Shown: positions 25,375 through 34,289 of the stretch, in pieces
Numbering within the stretch: position 1 is the first letter of the stretch
Layout of the letters: each line of letters begins with the position of its first letter
Assembly (NCBI GenBank): GCA_934667505.1
Contig: CAKULY010000001.1
Location: 62,001 to 126,000 of the forward strand
DNA from: an uncultured Treponema sp.
GTDB taxonomy: Bacteria > Spirochaetota > Spirochaetia > Treponematales > Treponemataceae
Direction: 5' to 3'
DNA length: 64,000 nucleotides
Program-made: the position numbers and the translations under genes
The notes under the pieces: generated by a model
What the model saw: only the letters and a program-made list of their open reading frames with translations
Database searches by the model: none
What the model was told of the DNA's origin: nothing

Positions 25375-25800
25375 GTTGTCTTTCAAAATTTAAAACAGAA
25401 AGTTGAAATATGCAGAAAAAGTTTCTAAAATGATTTTGAAGCAAATGTATAAAATGAAAATAAATTAAGTATTTCCTCTCCATTTGTATAAATCAATAAT
25501 ACCGCATTCTTTTTAGCCATTTGTTTTTAAATAGATAGCTTAACAGTCTTAATCCCTTTCAGTCCTAAAACTGTTCAGACATAGCTCTCCTACTCATACA
25601 CTTTTGTTTAATTGTGAGTAGGCGGCTAGTCCGAACAGTCATTAACGTCAATCCCTTTTCAGTTGCCGCTAACCGCCCAGACGCAGGAAAATAAAAAATA
25701 GCTTAAATGTTTTCAAAAAAAAATTAAGAAAATATTTTTAAACTTTTATTCTATGAGCAATCAGACATCAACTTCATGCAATCCTCATTTTTCTCCTTCT
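25375..25800. other. Long non-coding region after the restriction-modification gene
   Basis: No gene could be supported in the ~480 bases before the next start. The stretch is AT-rich except for 25,542-25,690, which holds a long imperfect inverted repeat and two similar CAATCCC/TAATCCC-type blocks described separately. Confidence 0.6.
25546..25682. repeat. Two CRISPR-repeat-sized similar blocks flanking a long inverted repeat
   Basis: Blocks at 25546-25580 (35 bases) and 25647-25682 (36 bases) both begin GTC, share AATCCCTTT(T)CAGT and end CAGAC, but diverge in between. Between and overlapping them is a long imperfect hairpin with CTGTTC (25571) against GAACAG (25633) and CCTACTCA (25589) against TGAGTAGG (25615). 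Two diverged units 101 bases apart are not a CRISPR array; this may be a decayed array end, a mobile-element scar or a structured RNA. Confidence 0.4.
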
Positions 25801-25802
25801 TA

Positions 25803-25831
25803 TTGCTTAAAAGCACGCATACCTATATAAT
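25803..25831 (+). promoter_or_regulatory. Promoter of the AspT-like transporter gene
   Basis: TTGCTT (25803-25808), a 17-base spacer and TATAAT (25826-25831). A GAGG ribosome binding site follows six bases before the ATG at 25861. Confidence 0.65.
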
Positions 25832-25860
25832 AGAATAATCTAATATTTTTCGAGGTTAAA

Positions 25861-27108
25861 ATGACTAGTTATCTAGGCGGAGTCCTTTTTTCTGGACTTT
25901 CATTTGTGTTTATCATTTTTACGATAGGCGCTCTAGGCTATCTTGTTGGTGGTATTAAAATCAAAGGAATTGAACTTGGAACTGCAGGGGTTTTGCTCAT
26001 TGCGCTTCTTTATGGAGTGCTTGTAAGCTATGTTCCAAATTTTAATGTTCAAGGTACTGAAATTACTTTGTGGAATTCGTCTATTAAAAGCAGTTTCGGA
26101 ATGGTTTCAAACATTGGAACTGCGCTTTTTGTTACAGCAGTAGGTCTTATAGCAGGTCCAAAGTTTTTTAGAAGTTTCAACAAAAAGACTTTTTCTTATA
26201 TAATTCTTGGCGTAATAATTATTGCAATTGGCACACTAACAGCAGTGATTTTTGTAAAGTGCGATAAAAATCTTTCTCCAGAAATGGCAGTTGGACTTCT
26301 TACAGGCGCATTGACTAGCACTCCTGGCTTGAGCGCGGCAAAAGAAGTTGCAGAAAATGCAGATCAAACAGTTGCTGGGTATGGGATTGCCTACCTTTTT
26401 GGAGTTATGGGAGTTGTTTTATTTGTTCAAATCGTTCCTAAAATTCTAAAAGTAAACATGAAAGATGAAGTTGCGCATTTTGAAGCAGCAAATGCAATTA
26501 CTGTTCCAGAACCAAAAGGAAAACTCATAAAGCTTGATCCGTTCGATTTCTTTCCTTTTGTATTGGCAATTGCTTTTGGTTGCATAATTGGAGCAATCAA
26601 AATTCCTGTTGGGACAACGCAAACTATAGCAGAAGATGGCGAAATTATTAAGCAGATTTCTTACTTCAATCTTGGCAATTCTGGCGGCTGCCTTGTAGGA
26701 GGCTTGATTGTTGCTCACTTCGCGCACTTGGGATTTTTAGACCTTCGCATTAAAAAAGAAACATTAAACTTCATGCGAGAGTTAGGACTTGTTTTATTCC
26801 TTATTGGAGCAGGCGTTCCTGGCGGTGTAAATTTTGTTGCAAACTTCCGCGTTTCTTACTTCTTGTACGGTGTTGTTCTTACATTGGTTCCTATGATTGT
26901 TGGCTACATAATTGCAAGATACGTATTCAAGCTGAGCATTTTGAACAATCTTGGTTCTATAACAGGCGGCATGACTTCAACTCCTGCTCTAGGAACATTA
27001 ATTGCAACAGCAGGAACAGACGAAGTTTCTAGCGCCTATGCTGCAACCTATCCATTTGCACTTGTTTCTGTTGTTCTTGCGGCAAAAATAATTGTAATGG
27101 CTTTATAA
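25861..27108 (+). CDS. AspT/YidE/YbjL-family membrane transporter
   Basis: A 415-residue integral membrane protein with about ten hydrophobic segments in two similar halves. Each half carries the family signature: GALTSTPGLSAA (~residue 150) and GGMTSTPALGTL (~375). The family includes the aspartate:alanine exchanger AspT and the corynebacterial succinate exporter SucE. The central RCK_C/TrkA_C pair found in many members is missing; only a short charged linker (KDEVAHFEAANAITVPEPKG) joins the halves. A dicarboxylate or amino-acid exchange role fits the family. Succinate export would suit the upstream pathway but is inferred. It is monocistronic, with a good promoter. Confidence 0.75.
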   Translation: MTSYLGGVLFSGLSFVFIIFTIGALGYLVGGIKIKGIELGTAGVLLIALLYGVLVSYVPNFNVQGTEITLWNSSIKSSFGMVSNIGTALFVTAVGLIAGPKFFRSFNKKTFSYIILGVIIIAIGTLTAVIFVKCDKNLSPEMAVGLLTGALTSTPGLSAAKEVAENADQTVAGYGIAYLFGVMGVVLFVQIVPKILKVNMKDEVAHFEAANAITVPEPKGKLIKLDPFDFFPFVLAIAFGCIIGAIKIPVGTTQTIAEDGEIIKQISYFNLGNSGGCLVGGLIVAHFAHLGFLDLRIKKETLNFMRELGLVLFLIGAGVPGGVNFVANFRVSYFLYGVVLTLVPMIVGYIIARYVFKLSILNNLGSITGGMTSTPALGTLIATAGTDEVSSAYAATYPFALVSVVLAAKIIVMAL

Positions 27109-27142
27109 AGATTTTTTGCGATAAAAACAAAAACTTTCATGC

Positions 27143-27214
27143 TAGGCTAAAAGCTGAGTTTCATAAAATTTGCCAGAGTTTTTAAACTCTGATTTAATGC
27201 TCGGCTTTAGTCTA
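27143..27214. terminator. Long imperfect hairpin between convergent genes
   Basis: The outer arms at 27143-27158 and 27200-27214 pair with a few G-T or bulged positions. Inside, CAGAGTTT-TT-AAACTCTG (27174-27191) is a perfect palindrome. It lies between the transporter and a leftward small gene, so a bidirectional terminator is likely, although no long T-run follows. Confidence 0.5.
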
Positions 27215-27247
27215 GTATAAAAAATATATAACAATTCCATCAAACTT

Positions 27248-27568
27248 TTAGTTCAAAATTTTAAATCCTTCTATTTCTATAAACCCATCTTTTGATTGCC
27301 TAAAGGAATTATTTTTTGAATCTGAAATTATTTTACCTGTGAACTCTATTTTTCTACCTTGAGTTTTTAGCAATTCTTCTTTTATCTTTTTATTTCCTTC
27401 AACTGTATAAATTTTGCCGTCTTCAGTTTTTATTACAGGATAAACAAAAGGAACATTGCCTTCTGCAAATACAATTCCAGAAGCACTGTTTAAAGAATCG
27501 CTTTTTCCAAAAGATGCAAATAAAAGTATTGATGTACAAACAAAACTAACAAAAAAGATATTTTTCAT
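27248..27568 (-). CDS. Small exported protein, unknown function
   Basis: About 106 residues from the ATG at 27568; earlier in-frame starts overlap the upstream gene. The N-terminus MKNIFFVSFVCTSILLFASF is a signal peptide. The mature part contains PVIKTEDGKIYTVEGNKK and GRKIEFTGKIISD, short beta strands around Gly that could form an OB-like fold. A Cys in the hydrophobic stretch is too early for a normal lipobox. It follows the peptidase-like lipoprotein gene with about 22 bases between them and is probably co-transcribed. Confidence 0.55.
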   Translation of the reverse strand: MKNIFFVSFVCTSILLFASFGKSDSLNSASGIVFAEGNVPFVYPVIKTEDGKIYTVEGNKKIKEELLKTQGRKIEFTGKIISDSKNNSFRQSKDGFIEIEGFKILN

Positions 27569-27590
27569 CTTACTTACCATACGGATGCGC

Positions 27591-29312
27591 TTAATTTGGT
27601 TCATACAAAAGTATAAACTTGACGTTAGGATTTTCAGGAAGCGAAAAATTTATTTCCAAAATATCAGAGCCAACATAATGCAAAGAAAAGCTTCCGATTC
27701 CGAGAGGAACTCGGCCATTTTTTTTATATGAAGAAAAGATGGCAGGAAAACTATTTCCGTTACCTATATCTTCGTAAATATTTATTTCTGAATTATAAAT
27801 ATTATCAAAAGTTTTATTTAATGAATACATTTTGGATTCTGTGTTTGTTATCAAAAGACATTCAGAAAATTTTTGAAAAATTTCTGCGAACGAAAAATTT
27901 TCATTCAAAATTTTATTTACGGCATCTGCAACAGATTCTTTTCCAGCAGATGAATTAGAAACAATTTCTTTTATAAGAGAAGTTCCATTAAAATTGCGTA
28001 CAAGAAATGCTCCAAAGGTGTACGCATTCGCATACGAAGATAATACATCGTTTCCAGAGTTCCAGGTTTCAAATCCCAAATAATAAGAGTCATTAAAAGT
28101 TCTTAGTCTAGAATAAAGAGGATTTAAACTACCTATTCTAGAGTTTTCTGTATCCTCTATCATGTAGTCTTCACAAATCATAGATAGCATTTCTGTATAC
28201 CAAGTAGGAAGTGTCTTATTATTTTGGCGAACTATTTTGTTTAAAAAACACAAAAGATGCTGATATTCGTGTGCAATTGTTGAAAAAACAGTTTTTTCAT
28301 AAATTTTTAGAAAAAAATCATCAATGTATAATATTTTGCCTTCATTTGACTTTTCTTTATCAAGACAGCTACTTTTATAAAGATCTGCTCCGTAAAAGTA
28401 ACCGAACGTACCGCTCGTTTGGCTAGTATAAGAATCTTGATTAATATCAAAAACAAGAATTTTTACGGGCTCGGAGTCTGCAGCTTCTATAAAAGGACTA
28501 TCATCTGAACTTTTTATAGAAGAATCTGAAGTAGAACTAAAAAGTTCTGTCTCTTTTTTGTAAATATTATCAAACACCTCTGCAAGATTTTTAAAATTTT
28601 TATCAGATAGATTTCCATTTGCAGTTTTATTTTTTATTGTAAAGTTATCAAAATTGCTATCGCTTTCGGACACGTAATAAATTTCGCACATATCCCCTGT
28701 TTGTTTCTTTTCAAACTCCAAAAGAACTGGATTTGAATTTTTATCAAAGACCCAAAACTGATTTTCTTTTTTTTGATTTTGCTCTGTTTGCTTAGCGACC
28801 ATCCTGCTGCTATGATTTTTTAAATAGGCATAAGGTTTTTCTTCAAACTTTCTAGCCTTTTCAAATTCTTTTATAGAAGGAATTTCAGCTTGCCCAATTG
28901 TAGTAACATTTCTAGAAAAATCTTGCACATTCTGAACAGAACTTGACTTTTTGATTGTATTTTTATCTTGATATATATAGTTTTCTACCCAGCCGGTTTG
29001 TGATGCTTTTACATAAGAACATGTACCGTCATTAAAATTAGGATTATATTTTAATAAAAAAACTCTTCCTGTTTTATTTTCAAATTTTACGTTTTCATCT
29101 TCTATAGGCTTTTCTTTTAATTCAATTAAAGTATCATATGAAAAATCTGACTTATTATAATAATAAACGTCAGTAGGTTCTTCTTCCTTTTTTGTTTCAT
29201 TGCCTATTTGAAATTGTAAAAAATCACAAGCTGTAAAAATAAGAATTGAAAACAATTCAACTATTAAAAAAAGAGTTTTTGTATATCTTGTAAAATTTTT
29301 AAAATTTTTCAT
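27591..29312 (-). CDS. Lipoprotein with HExxH zinc-metallopeptidase motif (M30 hyicolysin-like)
   Basis: A 573-residue protein with a spirochaetal lipobox (LIFTAC, Cys near residue 29), so it is probably membrane-anchored. The motif IAHEYQHLLC (HExxH) lies near residue 346, and an acidic stretch with ICEDYMIED follows about 30 residues later, as in M30-type peptidases. The first ~250 residues contain a low-complexity acidic region and no recognised domain. The substrate is unknown. It lies 7 bases downstream of the cyclase gene on the same strand. The peptidase assignment rests on the motif and the overall layout, not on a full-length family match. Confidence 0.65.
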   Translation of the reverse strand: MKNFKNFTRYTKTLFLIVELFSILIFTACDFLQFQIGNETKKEEEPTDVYYYNKSDFSYDTLIELKEKPIEDENVKFENKTGRVFLLKYNPNFNDGTCSYVKASQTGWVENYIYQDKNTIKKSSSVQNVQDFSRNVTTIGQAEIPSIKEFEKARKFEEKPYAYLKNHSSRMVAKQTEQNQKKENQFWVFDKNSNPVLLEFEKKQTGDMCEIYYVSESDSNFDNFTIKNKTANGNLSDKNFKNLAEVFDNIYKKETELFSSTSDSSIKSSDDSPFIEAADSEPVKILVFDINQDSYTSQTSGTFGYFYGADLYKSSCLDKEKSNEGKILYIDDFFLKIYEKTVFSTIAHEYQHLLCFLNKIVRQNNKTLPTWYTEMLSMICEDYMIEDTENSRIGSLNPLYSRLRTFNDSYYLGFETWNSGNDVLSSYANAYTFGAFLVRNFNGTSLIKEIVSNSSAGKESVADAVNKILNENFSFAEIFQKFSECLLITNTESKMYSLNKTFDNIYNSEINIYEDIGNGNSFPAIFSSYKKNGRVPLGIGSFSLHYVGSDILEINFSLPENPNVKFILLYEPN

Positions 29313-29319
29313 TATTTGC

Positions 29320-32265
29320 CTATTTTGTGGTTAGATTTTTTATGCCGTCCCAATTTTCTGGAACACCTTTTTGGATATAATCTTGGCAACGCTCTGCAAA
29401 CACAAGAGGGGCTCTGTCTTCTGGAACTAAAGAGTTTGCATGACGGAAGACCTTTTCCGCCTGCTCAAATTTTTTGTTAAGATAAAGTTCAAGCGCTTCA
29501 TGGAAAACATCAATTTCTTCCAACTGTATTCTAGATAGCTCTGAACGGAAGCCAACAATATTATATAATTGAACAGGAACTGTTTTTCCCAGCACTCTAA
29601 CCTTATCAAGCTTTCTAGCTACAAGTTCACCTTTATGCAATCCGGAATTTGCAAGATTCCAAGTTGATTCGCTTGCAAGAATCCAAGTACTATATGCCTT
29701 GTTTACACCTTCAAGGCGGCTTGCAAGATTTACATTGTCCCCCATCATCGTGTAGTTCTTCTTCATATCGGTTCCCATGTTTCCAACAAGCATTTCGCCA
29801 GAATTTAATCCGATTCTTGTATAAAGCTCGCTTGAAATAAATCCATCTAAAATATGTTTTTTATTAAAGTCAGCTTCGACCTTTTTCATTTCTATAGCAG
29901 CAACGCAGGCATCGTAAGCGTGCTCAATGTTCGCAATTGGAGCTCCAAACATAGAAACAATGGAATCTCCAATATACTTATCTATAGTTCCATTATGTTT
30001 TAAAATAACATCGCTCATGGAGCCTAAGTATTCATTCAGAATTTCAACAAGCCTTTGCGGAGTGTTTTCCCAAGGGTCTTTAGCCCCTTCTTTGTATACA
30101 TCGTTATACTTTTCACTAAAAGACGAAAATGATTTTATGTCGCTAAAAAGCGCTGTAATTTTTTCTGTGCGGCCACCAAGTTCTGCCATTTTAGGATTTT
30201 TTATAATTTCATTTACGACATCCGCAGAAACAAATTGCGAGAATGTCTGTTTTATGAATTCTTTCTCTTTGGAAGAAAAGAAGAATCTTAGGAATACGCC
30301 AGAAACATAAACTAAAAACACAAATAAGAAGATTGCCGTAATAGGAATATAAATACTAAAAACTGGTAATAAAATATTTGGAATCAGGATACAAACTATT
30401 GAAACAAGTCCTAAAACAATATTCTGCGTTTTTTGGTTTAAACCATGAAGTGCAATTATTAAAATTCCAAGAGTAAAAACGAATATCGCATACATATATA
30501 TCCAAGAAAAACTTTTTATAAAATCTTCTTGAAGGATAGTATTCAAAACGTTTGCGTGTGTTCCGACATTCGGATAGCGATCAATAAACGGAGTCGCCCC
30601 CATATCAGTTGTACTAGAAGCGGTTTCTCCTATGATACAGAACGCTCCATCTAATTTTGACCTTAAAAATTCAGATTCGTGATTGTATAAATCAATTTCG
30701 CAGTAAAGATTTGTAAGAATTCCAAAACGATTTTCATTTTCATAATATTCTTCATCGTTCCAAGAATCCCAAACTTTGGAATAAATTTCATCGATTGTAA
30801 AATCGCCTACCAAACCTTTCCAGAACAAATCCTTAGACTCTTCATAAGCAGAATCCAGCTCATTAATCGCTTTATAAATGGTTCTTTCGTACAGGCTTCT
30901 TCTAAAATTCGTAAGTTTTGTAAAATACTCAAGGCGTTTATTAAAATAATGATAATACTGCTCTTTAGATATTGGATACTCAAATTCTTTATCAAGGCTA
31001 TAGCCTGTGCACAAATCTAGCAAGCTTTGCTTTTCTGCTAAAATATCTTCGTAATCTTGAATAAGGTCCAGCACTTGTGAATAATATTGAAGAAAATTGC
31101 CATACTCATCAAATAAAGGGTCGCTATCTGCAATCGTCCTAAGATTATCATAAATCTGAAGCTCTTTTTGCTCTAATCTATAAATATTATAAAGCGCAAT
31201 GTGTTTAAAAGATGACTTAAAATCCCCATGAAGCCAATTTATTAGCATGCGTCCATGTGGATCCAAAGGAATTTTTAAATCTTTTGATTTTCCCTCCCCT
31301 GGAATTAAAATGTCTTTTAAAAAAAGAGCATTTTTAGTGCGTTCTATGCTTTTTGTTCCTAGAAAATCTAATAAAGGAGCAAACACCAACTGACCTGCAT
31401 ACTGATTATCATGTTTATACAAAAGTTCAATTCTTCGTCTAGTTCCATCAGAATCTATGTTTACATTGGTAAAACCGATTCCACGCGCGCTTTCTGTAAA
31501 TTGCGGAATAGCTGGTGTAAATCCTGCGACACGCTCATCTCTTTGGCGTTTGCTGTTGTATTCGTTGTCTTTTTTTATAAAGCCGCCATTCGTTCCTAAG
31601 TCTGTTACATTGTTTAGCAAAAGGCGCTTATTTACATACTCAGTATCGTTGTAAGGAATATTTACATCACGAGTGTTTACGGTAAGCCAAGTGTTCCCCA
31701 TAAACTGCAAAGCCTGCTGAAATTTTTTGTCGTTATCCACATAACATTTAGAAACAGAATCTCTTAAGTAGAAAAAAGGCTGAATAACTCCTTTTTCTAA
31801 AATATCATCTTTTGTTGACTGACCGAATTTTTTAGAAATAGCTACATCTAGTTCATTAAAACTATTTATAACGGAATCTTCTGCATAGTCCAAAGTCCCG
31901 GTTATATTCTGAATTACATCATCATGAATTGTTTTATTAGAAGGAGAAAGGTATTCAATATCGAATACAACCCGTTCTGCGCCCAGTTCCTTCATGTGAA
32001 TTAAACTGTCTGCGATTATATCGCGGCTCCAAGGCCATGAACCTAGATTAAAAATTGACTCATCATCAATTTCTGCATAAAGAATATTTTTATTCTGGGC
32101 GGGTTCTTTTTTTAAATGCAAAAGCATATCGTAAAAACGATAATCCAATTTTTCATAAAAATTAAAAAATCCCAAGATTCCAATTACTATTGCAAAAACA
32201 AAAAATAAGACAATATCAAGATATTTTACAAAAAAATGCTGACTTTCGTGATTTCTCTTTTCCAT
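29320..32265 (-). CDS. CHASE2-sensor class III adenylate/guanylate cyclase
   Basis: A 981-residue membrane receptor. An N-terminal membrane helix (residues ~12-33) precedes a CHASE2 extracytoplasmic domain (YAEIDDESIFNLGSWPWSR, VVFDIEYLSPS). Two or three more helices lie around residues 600-680. The C-terminal cyclase domain has LFSDIKSFSSFSE with the first metal Asp, GDSIVSMFGAP with the second, and GDNVNLASRLEGVNK with the transition-state Asn and Arg. A short helical tail with a TPR-like repeat ends the protein. It would turn an external cue into cAMP (or cGMP). The ATG at 32265 is used because an earlier frame start at 32301 lies upstream of the -10 box. Confidence 0.88.
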   Translation of the reverse strand: MEKRNHESQHFFVKYLDIVLFFVFAIVIGILGFFNFYEKLDYRFYDMLLHLKKEPAQNKNILYAEIDDESIFNLGSWPWSRDIIADSLIHMKELGAERVVFDIEYLSPSNKTIHDDVIQNITGTLDYAEDSVINSFNELDVAISKKFGQSTKDDILEKGVIQPFFYLRDSVSKCYVDNDKKFQQALQFMGNTWLTVNTRDVNIPYNDTEYVNKRLLLNNVTDLGTNGGFIKKDNEYNSKRQRDERVAGFTPAIPQFTESARGIGFTNVNIDSDGTRRRIELLYKHDNQYAGQLVFAPLLDFLGTKSIERTKNALFLKDILIPGEGKSKDLKIPLDPHGRMLINWLHGDFKSSFKHIALYNIYRLEQKELQIYDNLRTIADSDPLFDEYGNFLQYYSQVLDLIQDYEDILAEKQSLLDLCTGYSLDKEFEYPISKEQYYHYFNKRLEYFTKLTNFRRSLYERTIYKAINELDSAYEESKDLFWKGLVGDFTIDEIYSKVWDSWNDEEYYENENRFGILTNLYCEIDLYNHESEFLRSKLDGAFCIIGETASSTTDMGATPFIDRYPNVGTHANVLNTILQEDFIKSFSWIYMYAIFVFTLGILIIALHGLNQKTQNIVLGLVSIVCILIPNILLPVFSIYIPITAIFLFVFLVYVSGVFLRFFFSSKEKEFIKQTFSQFVSADVVNEIIKNPKMAELGGRTEKITALFSDIKSFSSFSEKYNDVYKEGAKDPWENTPQRLVEILNEYLGSMSDVILKHNGTIDKYIGDSIVSMFGAPIANIEHAYDACVAAIEMKKVEADFNKKHILDGFISSELYTRIGLNSGEMLVGNMGTDMKKNYTMMGDNVNLASRLEGVNKAYSTWILASESTWNLANSGLHKGELVARKLDKVRVLGKTVPVQLYNIVGFRSELSRIQLEEIDVFHEALELYLNKKFEQAEKVFRHANSLVPEDRAPLVFAERCQDYIQKGVPENWDGIKNLTTK

Positions 32266-32272
32266 AGCAAAG

Positions 32273-32301
32273 ATTATATCATGAAAACTGAGTATGTGCA
32301 A
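32273..32301 (-). promoter_or_regulatory. Promoter of the cyclase operon, apparently leaderless
   Basis: On the minus strand, TTGCAC (32301-32296), a 17-base spacer and a perfect TATAAT (32278-32273), then seven bases to the ATG at 32265. Confidence 0.65.
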
Positions 32302-32337
32302 AACAGTTTATTTATGCGTGCATTTGTGCAAAAAATT

Positions 32338-33060
32338 TTATAATCTATCCTTTATTTCGTTGTAAGCCATTTGAGCAACATTTTGTTCAGCTTCTTTTTT
32401 AGACTTTCCGTCGGCAGGTCCGTAAGTTATTTTGTCTAGTTTTACACAAACTCTAAAAATTTGGTCATGTGCCGGACCTGCAATTTCTTTTAATTCGTAA
32501 ACCGGCGTTCTTTTTCGCTTTTGCTGGAACAACTCCTGAAGAAGTGTCTTATAGTCTTTTCCGCCCGTTTGCTGAACCTTTCTAACTTCAGGAACAATAA
32601 AAGAAAGAATATATTTTTCTACAGCTTCAAAACCGCTGTCCAAGTAATAAGCCCCTATTACAGCTTCCATGCAATCTGCAAGAATCGCGGGCTTCTTGCG
32701 TCCGCCACTGAGTTCTTCTCCGTGACCTAAAACAAGCATCTTGTCAATTCCAAATTTTAAAGCTATAGGAGCGAGCGTCTTTTCAGAAACTACTACCGCT
32801 TTTATTTTTGCAAGGTCGCCTTCGTGATGATCTGAACTCATGTCGCTATACAAAAAGTCTGCCGTAGCAAGTCCTAAAACAGAATCTCCAAGAAATTCTA
32901 ATCTTTCGTTATTGTATAATTTTTCAGAAGAATTTTCATTTGAATACGAACAGTGATGAAAAGCTTGCTCTAACAGCTTATAGTTATGAAATCGTAATCC
33001 TAAAGGTTTGCAAAACGAGGCAAGCATTTCTTTTCGTTCTTTGGAAATTGTATGATTCAT
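32338..33060 (-). CDS. rnc: Ribonuclease III
   Basis: A 240-residue double-strand-specific endonuclease. The catalytic domain holds the signature ERLEFLGDSVLG with the metal-binding acidic residues, and DCMEAVIGAYYLDSG carries the second pair. The C-terminal ~70 residues are a double-stranded RNA-binding domain (PVYELKEIAGPAHDQIF ... GKSKKEAEQNVAQMAYNEI). The length is normal. It lies downstream of rpmF-acpP in the classic order, but a hairpin terminator separates it from acpP, so it may have its own promoter. Confidence 0.95.
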   Translation of the reverse strand: MNHTISKERKEMLASFCKPLGLRFHNYKLLEQAFHHCSYSNENSSEKLYNNERLEFLGDSVLGLATADFLYSDMSSDHHEGDLAKIKAVVVSEKTLAPIALKFGIDKMLVLGHGEELSGGRKKPAILADCMEAVIGAYYLDSGFEAVEKYILSFIVPEVRKVQQTGGKDYKTLLQELFQQKRKRTPVYELKEIAGPAHDQIFRVCVKLDKITYGPADGKSKKEAEQNVAQMAYNEIKDRL

Positions 33061-33086
33061 GTTTTTCTGCTTTTATCTTTGTTAAA

Positions 33087-33154
33087 ATAAAAAAGGGGTC
33101 ACCTAATAAGTTCTATAATTAAATCAAAATAAAACTTATTTTTGGAACAACCCC
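33087..33154 (-). terminator. Terminator of the rpmF-acpP transcript
   Basis: Read leftward, GGGGT (33154-33150) pairs with ACCCC (33099-33095) and an inner AATAAGTT/AACTTATT stem lies between, followed by a run of T's (A's at 33087-33094 on the plus strand). Confidence 0.7.
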
Positions 33155-33176
33155 ATTTTATAAAGCCAAAAAAGGT

Positions 33177-33410
33177 TTACTGCTGAGATTTGATGAACTC
33201 GTAAGCATCTTTTACTGTTTCAAATTCATTTGCTTTGTCATCAGGAATGCTTACTCCAAGTTCTTCTTCAATCGCATAAACCAACTCATAAGTATCAAGG
33301 CTATCTGCTCCGAGATCACCACGGAATGAAGAATCAAGAGTTACTTTAGATTCATCAATATCCAACTTTTCAGCAATAAGTTTTTGGATTTTTGCGAATA
33401 ATTCGTCCAT
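33177..33410 (-). CDS. acpP: Acyl carrier protein
   Basis: A 77-residue acidic protein with the phosphopantetheine attachment serine in LGADSLDTYELVYAIEEE. It carries growing acyl chains in fatty-acid synthesis. The length, charge and helix pattern are typical. It lies 20 bases after rpmF on the same transcript, with a GGAG ribosome binding site (minus strand) before the ATG. Confidence 0.97.
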   Translation of the reverse strand: MDELFAKIQKLIAEKLDIDESKVTLDSSFRGDLGADSLDTYELVYAIEEELGVSIPDDKANEFETVKDAYEFIKSQQ

Positions 33411-33430
33411 TTTTTGCTCCCTTAATAATT

Positions 33431-33619
33431 TTAGCCATTAGATTCAGGTGTAATAACCTGACGTCCACGGTAGAAACCGCACTTAGGGCAAACTCGATGA
33501 GACTGAATCAAATTTCCGCAGTTGTTGCATTCAACAAGCTGTGGTGCTTCAAGCTTCATATTGATTGTCTGACGTCTTTTTGTAACGGCCTTAGATGTTT
33601 TGGATCTTGGTACTGCCAT
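33431..33619 (-). CDS. rpmF: 50S ribosomal protein L32
   Basis: A 62-residue ribosomal protein: MAVPRSKTSKAVTKRRQ at the N-terminus, then a zinc-binding CNNCG ... CPKCG pair. It has the normal length and is first in the rpmF-acpP operon. A GAGG site precedes the start, and two promoter-like sequences lie upstream. Confidence 0.97.
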   Translation of the reverse strand: MAVPRSKTSKAVTKRRQTINMKLEAPQLVECNNCGNLIQSHRVCPKCGFYRGRQVITPESNG

Positions 33620-33670
33620 TTATAAAACCTCACTATAATTAGAAAAAATATCTGATTTATACTGTGATTT

Positions 33671-33731
33671 AATATACAACAGTTCCAATCAGGTTGTCAA
33701 TGTATTATAACAGAAAATAAAAAAAAGTCAA
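33671..33731 (-). promoter_or_regulatory. Two tandem promoters of rpmF-acpP
   Basis: On the minus strand, the distal promoter is TTGACT (33731-33726), a 16-base spacer and TATAAT (33709-33704). The proximal one is TTGACA (33700-33695), an 18-base spacer and TATATT (33676-33671). Both are near consensus, as expected for a highly expressed operon. Confidence 0.65.
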
Positions 33732-33748
33732 CATAATTACAAAAAATG

Positions 33749-34234
33749 TCATAATAATTTTTTAAACTTCGCTTTAATGGCGTTTTCGACATTTTTAGGA
33801 ACCATTTCAGAAATGTCTCCTCCAAAGTGAGCCAATTCTTTTATTGTGCTTGATTTTAAAAGTATATACTTTTGATCAGTCGGAATAAAAAGAGTTTCTA
33901 TTTTTGGATTCAAATTATGATTTATCATCGAAAGTTCAAATTCATAAGAAAAATCCGCTGAATTTCTTATCCCTCTTATAAGGACTTTTGCATTGATTTT
34001 TTTCGCATATTCTACAATAAGACCGTTCCAAGTATGGACAGAAACATTTTTATAATCTTTTATCAATTCCAAAAGCATATTTGTGCGTTCGTCTTGATTA
34101 AAAAGATAGTTCTTATTTTCGTTTACAGCAATTACAACATCAACTTCGTCAAAAAGTTTTGAAGCTCTTTGAATTATATTCAGATGTCCTATAGTTGGGG
34201 GATCAAAAGATCCTGGAAAAACAGCTTTAGTCAT
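33749..34234 (-). CDS. coaD: Phosphopantetheine adenylyltransferase
   Basis: A 161-residue nucleotidyltransferase that makes dephospho-CoA from phosphopantetheine and ATP. The N-terminal [18 protein letters not shown] holds the TxGH motif, [12 protein letters not shown] is the substrate loop, and [14 protein letters not shown] matches the ISSTxIR region. The ATG at 34234 matches family length; a frame start 12 codons earlier would add a non-homologous stretch. There is no ribosome binding site. A weak TTGTGT/TAAACT pair places the start point close to the ATG. Confidence 0.93.
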   Translation of the reverse strand: MTKAVFPGSFDPPTIGHLNIIQRASKLFDEVDVVIAVNENKNYLFNQDERTNMLLELIKDYKNVSVHTWNGLIVEYAKKINAKVLIRGIRNSADFSYEFELSMINHNLNPKIETLFIPTDQKYILLKSSTIKELAHFGGDISEMVPKNVENAIKAKFKKLL

Positions 34235-34253
34235 ATATAAAAGTTTACATAGT

Positions 34254-34282
34254 TTGACGAAAAGACACAAGCATAGTATTAT
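34254..34282 (+). promoter_or_regulatory. Promoter of the lipoprotein gene at 34290, apparently leaderless
   Basis: TTGACG (34254-34259), a 17-base spacer and TATTAT (34277-34282), then seven bases to the ATG. Confidence 0.65.
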
Positions 34283-34289
34283 ATATTTT

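Noticed and set aside
25546-25682. CRISPR array
   Set aside because: Only two diverged repeat-like blocks, 101 bases apart, no regular spacers and no cas genes nearby.
27174-27191. Regulatory operator
   Set aside because: The palindrome lies between two convergent gene ends, where a terminator structure is more likely.
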